A DNA stretch of 64,000 bases from Chloroflexota bacterium (lineage in GTDB: Bacteria > Chloroflexota > Anaerolineae > Promineifilales > Promineifilaceae): the NCBI GenBank assembly GCA_014584575.1, contig JACTMP010000024.1, forward strand, positions 59,393-123,392, written 5' to 3'. Made by a program: the position numbers and the translations under genes. Below, one piece after another: positions 58,273 to 64,000 of the stretch. The notes under the pieces are model-generated. The model was not told the origin of the DNA, ran no database searches, and saw only the letters and a program-made list of their open reading frames with translations. Position 1 is the first letter of the stretch, and every line of letters begins with the position of its first letter.

Positions 58273-59147
58273 TATGTCAATATCTCCGCTGTTATTGTTG
58301 ATTCTTGTGTTAACAAAAAGGGCGCGATCACGTCTACGCTGCCCAACACCACATGCCCGGCGTCAGGCAAAATGGTGACGGAAAGATCGGGCAGCAACGG
58401 CCGTAGCCGCGCCGCCACCTTCGCCATATCCCGCAGCGCGTCCAGCGCCCCACCCACCAGCAGCGTGGGCATGGTCAGCCGCCGCAATTCGTCATCGGTG
58501 AAAATGGGTAAAACGCCCATACGCGCCTTAAAGTGGCTGGTGACAGTGATCATGATTTCTTCCACGCCATCGGGAACGGGCTGACGGCCGTACAGCAGCC
58601 GCACCATCCGCCGCGCCCCCCACCGACCCATCACCGACAGGGGAATCACACGCAGCAAGAAGGACAGTTTGTCCGGCATAATACCGCCCGGACAGATCAG
58701 CCCCAGCCGGTTTACCCGCTCCGGGTAAGTGGTGGCAAACTTCACGGCCGTCCAGCCTCCCTGCGACATGCCCACCACCGCCGCGGCCGGCAGTTCCAGA
58801 TAGTCAAAAACATCCCCCAGCCATTCGGCATAAGCCGGGCTGTCCCAGGGCGGGCGGTTGGGCGAACTTTTGCCCGCTTCACCCAACAGGTCAACGGCGA
58901 TCACGTGATGGTCACGGCCGTATACGGCCACATCACCGGCCCAGATCGCCGAATTGGTACCGGCCCCATGCAGCAGCACCAGGGGCGGCGCGGCTCCGTC
59001 CCCACACGACAGGGCAAAGGTACGGCCGTGCCGCGTGGGTATGTCCAGCGACGTGTAGGGCATAGGCCAGTGGGATAAGGCATCGTTGTAAAGGGCGAGG
59101 ACGGCCGTTTGCCCGGCTGCTGACTTGTAAATCGTTTGCTCGTTCAT
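58272..59147 (-). CDS. Alpha/beta-fold hydrolase
   Basis: A 291-residue hydrolase with a complete triad: S128 in GMSQGGW, D236 in GGALDALRD and H265 in DAGHVVLG, plus 'LVLLHGAGTNSAIW' for the oxyanion hole. AAAGGAG precedes the ATG. It is the upstream gene of a two-gene unit with the SUMF1-like enzyme. No signal peptide. The substrate is unknown. Confidence 0.92.
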   Translation of the reverse strand: MNEQTIYKSAAGQTAVLALYNDALSHWPMPYTSLDIPTRHGRTFALSCGDGAAPPLVLLHGAGTNSAIWAGDVAVYGRDHHVIAVDLLGEAGKSSPNRPPWDSPAYAEWLGDVFDYLELPAAAVVGMSQGGWTAVKFATTYPERVNRLGLICPGGIMPDKLSFLLRVIPLSVMGRWGARRMVRLLYGRQPVPDGVEEIMITVTSHFKARMGVLPIFTDDELRRLTMPTLLVGGALDALRDMAKVAARLRPLLPDLSVTILPDAGHVVLGSVDVIAPFLLTQESTITAEILT

Positions 59148-59159
59148 CTTGACTCCTTT

Positions 59160-59216
59160 CAGAATAATCCACAGATTTCACAGATGAAATCCGCGCTATC
59201 CGCGTTCGTCTGCGTC
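59160..59216. repeat. GATTTCACAGAT-type spacer repeat
   Basis: ATCCACAGATTTCACAGATG followed by ATCCGCG-rich sequence, a degenerate inverted repeat of a kind widespread in environmental genomes. The rest of the spacer up to 59312 holds CAATTAC motifs only. Confidence 0.35.
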
Positions 59217-59312
59217 CTGTATTCATTCATTGTGTTGGGGTTTTACCTGCGTTATCCCCTTCACCAAATAGTGAGACGAGTAGCCTGATATCCCAATGAC
59301 TCAATTACCAAA

Positions 59313-59849
59313 TTACTCAATTACCTCTTCCCGCAACCGGCGCACCCAATCCAGTTCATGCTGATAAAAAGCCAGCCAGTAATTACCGATCTGACGCCAC
59401 AAGAGTTCCTCGCGGGGTGTTCGCCGGGGGGGCTGCTGCGCGTCCCGTTCGGCCTGTATCTGGGCCATGCGCAGCTTTACATAAACCTCGTTTTCGTATT
59501 GGGAGAGCAGATGGTCTAGCTCAACGGCCGTTAACCCATCCGCCCAGGCCAACTGCGCCAGAAAGGGGTGCCGCAGTTGCGGCAGTTCCGGCGGCGTCAG
59601 CAGCCAGTCCTGCAGCGCCGCCCGCCCTTCTGACGTGATCGAATACACCTTGCGCGACGGCCCACTTTCCTGATCCTGCACATCCTTGTGTACCAGCCCC
59701 TCGTTGTAAAGCTGCACCAACGCCGTGTAAATCTGATTGTTATTGCCCGACCAATGAAACGTCTCCGAAGCCGCAAACCGCTTCTTCAGGTCATACCCCG
59801 TCAACGATTCCGCCTCCAGAAATCCCAAGATCACAAATTTGATAGCCAT
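59313..59849 (-). CDS. PadR-family transcriptional regulator
   Basis: A 178-residue regulator. The N-terminal winged helix is 'VILGFLEAESLTGYDLKKRF', with 'QIYTALVQLYNEGLVHKDVQDQESGPSRKVYSITSEGRAALQDWL'. A C-terminal helical dimerisation domain of the AphA/PadR_C type makes up the last ~90 residues. ATG 59849 begins the conserved core; the longer frame upstream overlaps its operator. A PadR-type operator lies 63 bases upstream, so it is probably autoregulated and may also control the divergent disulfide-enzyme gene. Confidence 0.93.
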   Translation of the reverse strand: MAIKFVILGFLEAESLTGYDLKKRFAASETFHWSGNNNQIYTALVQLYNEGLVHKDVQDQESGPSRKVYSITSEGRAALQDWLLTPPELPQLRHPFLAQLAWADGLTAVELDHLLSQYENEVYVKLRMAQIQAERDAQQPPRRTPREELLWRQIGNYWLAFYQHELDWVRRLREEVIE

Positions 59850-59911
59850 CGCATGTATCCTCTGCTGAAAGAGTGGCTGGTTGCTGGTGGCTGATAAAAG
59901 CAAACAACCGC

Positions 59912-59933
59912 CATATGTTAATAATAACATATG
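59912..59933 (+). promoter_or_regulatory. PadR operator (ATGT-N8-ACAT)
   Basis: Perfect 9-base arms CATATGTTA and TAACATATG around a four-base centre. The inner half-sites are ATGT and ACAT eight bases apart, the PadR-family consensus. It lies 63 bases upstream of padR and 115 bases upstream of the divergent DsbA-like gene. Confidence 0.8.
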
Positions 59934-60047
59934 TTACACAAAAGAATTCAATTGTCAACACTCCAGCTCTCATCCTCGTCGTGCGTTACAACCGGCTATT
60001 GGCTAAAATAGACAGCCATCACAAATTCACCAATTGGAGAAGAACAC

Positions 60048-60767
60048 ATGAGTAAAAAAAGCAGCACATCCGTCAAAGAACGGCGGGCACAATATCAGGC
60101 GGAAGAACAGCGCCGCCGCCGTTTATATTATGGCGGTGCGGCCGTTGCCGCCATTGCCATCATCGCCCTGTTTGTCATAGTGCGCCAATTGACCGCACCC
60201 TCGCTAGAGGATGTTATTGTGCCGGACCCGCTGGCCGCGCCCGCCAACGCCGACGGCCGTGCCTGGGGACCAGCCGACGCGCCCGTCCTGATCGAAGAGT
60301 ATGCCGACTACCAATGCCCCTTCTGCGGGCAGTTTGCCACCGGGGTCGGCCAGGAATTGGCCGATTTTTATGCCGCTACCGGGCAGGTGCGCTTTGAGTA
60401 CAACAATTTTGCCTTCATCGGCTCAGAATCCCAGAAAGCGGCCGAAGCCGCCGAATGTGCCAATGAGCAGGGCATGTTCTGGCAGTACCACGACACCCTC
60501 TTTGCCAACCAACGCGGCGAAAACATCGGCGCCTTTAGCAACGCCATGCTCAAAAACTTCGCCCTTGCCATTGGGCTGGATACCGATGCTTTTAACAGCT
60601 GTTTTGACAGTGGCCGCCATGCCAGCACGGTACGCGCCGAAAAGACCGAAGGCGAAGGGCGCGGCGTCAATTCCACCCCTACCCTCTTCATCAATGGGGA
60701 ACAGTTGTCGGGTGGCCTGACGTTTGAGCAGTACCAGCAGTTGATTAACGCCCGGTTGTCGCAATAG
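60048..60767 (+). CDS. Membrane-anchored DsbA-like thiol oxidoreductase
   Basis: A 239-residue protein with a charged N-terminus, a membrane anchor at ~28-46 and an extracytoplasmic thioredoxin-like domain. The redox motif is C90-P-F-C93 in 'EEYADYQCPFCGQFA', and the cis-Pro segment is 'GVNSTPTLFING'. It belongs to the DsbA/BdbD-type group of disulfide-bond formers. GGAGAAG precedes the ATG. With the BdbC-like gene downstream it makes a full donor and re-oxidant pair. A PadR operator lies in its upstream region. Confidence 0.93.
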   Translation: MSKKSSTSVKERRAQYQAEEQRRRRLYYGGAAVAAIAIIALFVIVRQLTAPSLEDVIVPDPLAAPANADGRAWGPADAPVLIEEYADYQCPFCGQFATGVGQELADFYAATGQVRFEYNNFAFIGSESQKAAEAAECANEQGMFWQYHDTLFANQRGENIGAFSNAMLKNFALAIGLDTDAFNSCFDSGRHASTVRAEKTEGEGRGVNSTPTLFINGEQLSGGLTFEQYQQLINARLSQ

Positions 60768-60771
60768 GAAA

Positions 60772-60841
60772 ACAGGAGATTAGGATATTAAGAGATTGGG
60801 AGACTGCACAACCAATCTCCTAATCTCCCAATCTCTTAATA
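60772..60841 (+). repeat. 8-bp array hairpin between the disulfide genes
   Basis: GGAGATTAGGATATTAAGAG and GATTGGGAGACTG on one side, and CAATCTCC, TAATCTCC, CAATCTCT and TAATATC units on the other. Same family as 1054, 2425 and 52511. The spacer contains no gene. Confidence 0.75.
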
Positions 60842-60845
60842 TCAT

Positions 60846-61301
60846 ATGAATAGACTAACCCCCTTTCTACAAAAATACGGCGCGCACCTGGCGTTGCTGG
60901 TGGCGGTAACAGCTACGTTGGGTAGCCTGTATTACAGTGAAATCCGGCACTTTTTGCCCTGTACGCTGTGCTGGTACCAGCGTATTTTGATGTATCCACT
61001 GGTGATTATCATCCTGGTGGGCATTGTGGAGCGAGACAGGTTTTTACCGGCGTTTGTACTGCCGTTTTCGATCATAGGTATGTTGGTCTCCGGCTACCAT
61101 TATCTGGTGGAATGGGGCGTCACGGAAAGCCCGGCGGCCTGCTCGGTGACGATACCGTGCAGCTACCGTTGGGTCAACTACTTTGGCTTCATCTCCATCC
61201 CGCTGATGGCGTTTACGGCTTTTGTGTTGATTACAATCCTGATGTTTGCCATCCGCCGGGCGTATAAATTGCAAGCAAACGTTGACGAAAGCCCGGCCTG
61301 A
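60846..61301 (+). CDS. DsbB/BdbC-type disulfide bond formation protein
   Basis: A 151-residue four-helix membrane protein. The first redox pair is C39-x2-C42 (PCTLCWYQR) and the second is C99 and C105 (AACSVTIPCS). 'YSEIRHFLPCTLCWYQRILMYPLV' is the family signature. It reoxidises the DsbA-like partner encoded just upstream and passes electrons to quinone. The ATG is directly after a hairpin repeat and no ribosome site is visible, so translation may depend on coupling or on folding of the hairpin. Confidence 0.93.
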   Translation: MNRLTPFLQKYGAHLALLVAVTATLGSLYYSEIRHFLPCTLCWYQRILMYPLVIIILVGIVERDRFLPAFVLPFSIIGMLVSGYHYLVEWGVTESPAACSVTIPCSYRWVNYFGFISIPLMAFTAFVLITILMFAIRRAYKLQANVDESPA

Positions 61302-61410
61302 TCTGGCCTACCTGGAAGAAACGTCTCAGCGGCAGCGGTACGGCCGTGTCTACGAAGAATACGGCCGTCAGGCCCCCCCTGGCTCTAAGCAACTAATGTT
61401 GGACTTTATA

Positions 61411-61441
61411 GATTGGTTCAATCTCCAAGATTGAACCAATC
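61411..61441 (+). repeat. Palindrome GATTGGTTCAATCT
   Basis: 14-base arms 61411-61424 and 61428-61441, loop CCA. A related shorter copy is at 6986-7004. Confidence 0.75.
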
Positions 61442-61478
61442 TAAATACCCCGTTAAAAAAATAACAGGAACTTTCTCA

Positions 61479-61566
61479 TGTCATTCCGAGGAGTCTTCGA
61501 CGAGGAATCCCTGCCGCTTGTACAGGAGAGGGATTCCTCACTCCGAAGACTCCGTTCGGAATGACA
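61479..61566 (+). repeat. TGTCATTCCGAGG-type dispersed hairpin
   Basis: TGTCATTCCG and CGGAATGACA at the ends, with inner arms GAGGAATCC / GGATTCCTC and GAGTCTTCG / CGAAGACTC. I recall this element from many unrelated genomes, where it is an intergenic repeat of unknown origin. Confidence 0.75.
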
Positions 61567-61624
61567 GGCAAAGTATTAAAGTTAAGAAGACTTATTTAAC
61601 GGTGTACTAAACCCCTTCGTCCAA

Positions 61625-61657
61625 AGACATCCGATTTTTTGGAAAAATCGGATGTCT
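61625..61657 (+). repeat. Palindrome AGACATCCGATTTTT, second copy
   Basis: 15-base arms 61625-61639 and 61643-61657, loop TGG. Its twin is the terminator at 25126-25159. It lies 86 bases before the next gene. Confidence 0.8.
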
Positions 61658-61742
61658 CCCCCCCGTTCTTGACGCCCTCCTTTCTGTTCGTTATTCTCTC
61701 GTCCTATCAGTTCGGTGCATATCTTTTGAAAGGTGCAATCTA

Positions 61743-63041
61743 TTGGACAACAATCTCTTTTCCAGCACTCGTTTCAAGAAAAGAAGATTTCTTCTAGCAC
61801 TTGCGGTCATTATTCTTTTGGTTCTATTGGGCAGTCTTGTAGGGGTGAAGAAAATTTTTGGTGACAAAGATGAGCTTCCGGCTATCACTCTGAAGGAGGG
61901 GGATTACCTTGTCTACCGTGTCTCACACTATCAACAAAAAGATCAGTTAATCTTTTATGATCTCGCCACGGATACGCATGTGCCAATTCTGTCTGATTGG
62001 GATACAAGCGACCTTAGTCTCAGCCCAACGGGTCGTCTGGCGTTCTCAGCGCCGTATGAGAACGGCCGTGCAATTTACGTCTTGGATTACCCATTTACAG
62101 CAAATGCGCCCGTGACCATTACAAGTGACGTTTCTACACAATATTATCGCATGGCCTGGAGTCCAGATGATCGCTATTTAGCCTATGTGCCGGCTCAAGA
62201 TGATGTAACAACACTTTCAATATGGGATGGAAAAAGCAATTCACCAATCCGCCATTCACCGGGACTTATCGGCGAACTCGCATGGAGTTCAGATAACCGA
62301 TTGGCGTTCACTGATTTCCACAATTTCAATTCTGATGACGAGGATAGAAGCGATATTTTCATTTGGGATGGAAACACAACGGTCAATCTTACCCAAAATC
62401 CAACGGGTGAGGATCGTTTTCCAGTGTGGAATGAGAATGGGCAGATAGCATTCCTCTCAGAGCAAAAGGGGGAGCATGACATTTTTTTGTGGGATGGCGT
62501 TTCCACCATAGACGGATTGCCCGATGCAAGCACCTTCCACAACATTGCCCCGTATTTGACCGGTTATATTTCACGCCCCGTATGGACCAATACTAGCTCA
62601 CTTACATTTGAGGCAATTAGAACAGGAGATACGCATGTTCCAAATTATGAGTGGGATGGTATAAGCGCCACGAACATTAGTCAAAATCCTGGCTTCCATA
62701 ATGGGGGACAGCGTTGGAGAAGTGATGGATATTGGTCATTTAGCACATATTTTTCAGGTGAATATCTTGTCCACATTCGTGATGAGAAAAACAAAACACG
62801 ATTTATTTCCGAAGGTTATGGAGTGAGATGGAGTGACAGTGGTTACTTTATCTTCTGCCACAGAACTGTCACAGGATCGCGTTGGAGCTTTTCAATGTGG
62901 GAATTCCCACAGATTATTAAAGAATATTCAGGTTGGACTTTATCAATGTGGAATGGCAGGCAGGTAATTGAACTTGTGCAAGGATCCGAAATAGATGCAA
63001 TATGGGCGAATGGAGAGGGTGTATTTTGTTCAAGTGGGTAA
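61743..63041 (+). CDS. Membrane-anchored TolB-like propeller protein
   Basis: A 432-residue protein with one N-terminal membrane segment ('RRFLLALAVIILLVLLGSLVGV') and an outside domain of repeats such as 'WSPDDRYLAYVPAQD', 'WSSDNRLAFTDFHN', 'NENGQIAFLSEQKGEHDIFLWDG' and 'WRSDGYWSFSTY', typical of WD40/TolB-like propellers. The start is TTG at 61743; no ATG fits. It is lower in GC than its neighbours and has a single octamer. It has no lipobox, unlike the two propeller lipoproteins. Function unknown. Confidence 0.8.
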   Translation: MDNNLFSSTRFKKRRFLLALAVIILLVLLGSLVGVKKIFGDKDELPAITLKEGDYLVYRVSHYQQKDQLIFYDLATDTHVPILSDWDTSDLSLSPTGRLAFSAPYENGRAIYVLDYPFTANAPVTITSDVSTQYYRMAWSPDDRYLAYVPAQDDVTTLSIWDGKSNSPIRHSPGLIGELAWSSDNRLAFTDFHNFNSDDEDRSDIFIWDGNTTVNLTQNPTGEDRFPVWNENGQIAFLSEQKGEHDIFLWDGVSTIDGLPDASTFHNIAPYLTGYISRPVWTNTSSLTFEAIRTGDTHVPNYEWDGISATNISQNPGFHNGGQRWRSDGYWSFSTYFSGEYLVHIRDEKNKTRFISEGYGVRWSDSGYFIFCHRTVTGSRWSFSMWEFPQIIKEYSGWTLSMWNGRQVIELVQGSEIDAIWANGEGVFCSSG

Positions 63042-63164
63042 CAGGAAAGAATATATGAACCTGGTAACAGAAACAGTGGGGGAGAGCTTTATCAGTCTAT
63101 CCCTTTGGGGAAGTATGTGGTGCGTGCGCCTGGGGTTTGTGACGGCCGTACCTCCGCTTAATCA

Positions 63165-63779
63165 TCACCATGCGGTAGGTTTGGTAAAGGTGCCTTGCGG
63201 ATCGGTCAACGAAGTTGGAAAGAGGCTTTTTGATAACACACCCTGACGAATGTTCTTGATGAAATCGGCGTTGGCAATCAGCACTTTACTGGGATGTTTT
63301 TGCGGGTTGAGGATACCAATTTTTTTGCCCAGTTCTTTCTTGACAAATTGAATAGGTAACAACAGATCGGAATCGTTGGAGACAATAACGGCCACGTCAT
63401 AGGCGTTTTTATATCCGTCACTCAACAGATGAAGCGCGATATTGACATCAGACCCTTTTTCTTCAGTTTTGATCACTCTGGCATAACCGCTTTTCGGCGG
63501 AGCAAGCGGCATCATAATCTCATGAGTTAAGAAATGACCGTAAATGATTTCAAGGTTTGGCGTTGTTTGCAAAGCACGTAAATAAATTCGTTGCCGAGTT
63601 AATTGGTCGGGGTCTGACGGCCGTGGATTTACAAGAGCAGTGAAGTATTTAATCTGGCTAATGGTGTCGCCGGGCAACATGAAGCGGCAAAGTTTGCCAA
63701 TATCCAACCAACGATAAGGTGTATTTTTCAAAGCGCCGTAATAAAGGTTGAAGCCGTCAACGTAGATATGTGCTTTCAA
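63165..63779 (-). CDS. NYN-domain (PIN-like) RNase
   Basis: A 204-residue NYN-domain protein. The acidic residues are D8 (IYVDGFNLYYG), D111 (EKGSDVNIALHLL) and D136/D138 (VSNDSDLLLPI). NYN domains are metal-dependent RNases of the PIN superfamily, often acting on structured RNA. The start is TTG at 63779, preceded by AGGAGG six bases away. A structured leader of about 75 bases precedes it. No antitoxin gene is adjacent. Confidence 0.9.
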   Translation of the reverse strand: MKAHIYVDGFNLYYGALKNTPYRWLDIGKLCRFMLPGDTISQIKYFTALVNPRPSDPDQLTRQRIYLRALQTTPNLEIIYGHFLTHEIMMPLAPPKSGYARVIKTEEKGSDVNIALHLLSDGYKNAYDVAVIVSNDSDLLLPIQFVKKELGKKIGILNPQKHPSKVLIANADFIKNIRQGVLSKSLFPTSLTDPQGTFTKPTAW

Positions 63780-63890
63780 GTAACCCTCCTAGAAACACGG
63801 AAGCCGTCCTTGCGGACGGCCTCGCACCCTTTCGCCGAAGCTACCGGGGGGGATATGCAAGAATTATACACCAATGAAAGTTTTAGTAAA
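63780..63890 (-). promoter_or_regulatory. Promoter and structured leader of the NYN gene
   Basis: On the minus strand: TTTACT (63885-63890), a 16-base spacer, TATAAT (63863-63868), then a leader with a GCCGTCC-GCAA-GGACGGC hairpin, a GGTAGCTTCGGCGAAAGGG stretch upstream of it, and the AGGAGG site. The hairpin has a GNRA-type tetraloop (GCAA). It could be a target of the encoded nuclease. Nothing further was recognised in 63891-64000. Confidence 0.5.
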
Positions 63891-64000
63891 AGAAGAGTTA
63901 ATAACACGACTTTTGCAGTGACATAAAGTTATTGACATAAAGACATCTTAACAGCACCTTGACAAACGAATACGCCCAGTAGTCAGCAGAATGGCCGGAG

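Larger units (their letters stand above)
61302..61742. other. Repeat-filled spacer of about 440 bases
   Basis: No convincing gene. It contains three dispersed palindromes, given as separate entries, and two octamers. A 62-codon frame across 61246-61434 shows no conservation signal that I can recognise. Confidence 0.6.

Noticed and set aside
61246..61434. 62-codon frame after the BdbC-like gene
   Set aside because: Overlaps BdbC in another frame, shows no family signal and runs into a palindrome.

Overview
This is a chromosomal window of roughly 57% GC that looks like it comes from an uncultured member of the Chloroflexota (Anaerolineae-like). The evidence is indirect: threonine-rich and VTR-repeat lipoprotein linkers, many beta-propeller lipoproteins, Ser/Thr kinases with FHA domains, an F420-type luciferase-like oxidoreductase, an Elp3 of the prokaryotic type, and an archaeal/Gram-positive-style Hsp20. 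No rRNA, tRNA, CRISPR array or transposase was found. Two genome-wide habits stand out. The palindromic octamer ACGGCCGT is scattered at about 30 copies per 10 kb (about two would be expected in the entire window by chance). The spacers between genes are filled with 7-8 bp tandem arrays, perfect hairpins and REP-doublet-like twin hairpins.

Layout. 1-4.6 kb: end of a secreted beta-sandwich protein, then a SAM-I riboswitch with its terminator in front of a cystathionine gamma-synthase-like gene and aspartokinase (methionine/aspartate pathway), then a VapBC-like pair. 4.8-12 kb: iron-binding lipoprotein, DUF92 membrane protein, WD40 protein, propeller lipoprotein, TRIC-type membrane protein, M20 peptidase. 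12-20.3 kb: AbgT transporter (probably working with the M20 peptidase), MFS transporter, SHOCT protein, alpha/beta-hydrolase lipoprotein, PspA-like coiled coil, and two paralogous membrane proteins. 20.5-30 kb: HTH-NACHT membrane protein, a TumE-like toxin gene with a frame break, a Schlafen/AlbA-type regulator, a large FHA protein kinase with a degenerate catalytic loop, and a cyclic-nucleotide-domain histidine kinase. 30-41 kb: propeller lipoprotein, Rpn-type nuclease, a 1378-residue protein built like animal soluble adenylyl cyclase, CruF-like membrane protein, nucleotidyltransferase pair, EamA transporter, compact Ser/Thr kinase.

41-45.5 kb: Hsp20, F420-type oxidoreductase, HicB-like protein and Elp3. 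45.5-57.5 kb is an accessory/defence-like tract. It holds VapBC, a DUF4062-YbjN-like fusion, GNAT, an MNT-HEPN pair with an orphan antitoxin bracketed by two near-identical terminator/promoter cassettes, an AT-rich two-gene helicase plus DUF2290-like operon lacking the octamer, coaD, a recG broken by an out-of-frame deletion, and a probable restriction-modification set. 57.5-64 kb: SUMF1-like enzyme coupled to a hydrolase, a PadR regulator with a clear ATGT-N8-ACAT operator, DsbA-like/BdbC disulfide genes, a TolB-like membrane propeller and a NYN-domain nuclease with a structured leader.

The best candidate for an undescribed system is the helicase plus DUF2290-like pair at 49.0-51.8 kb. The twin-hairpin repeat families with compensatory stem changes and the heptamer arrays are the most unusual non-coding features.
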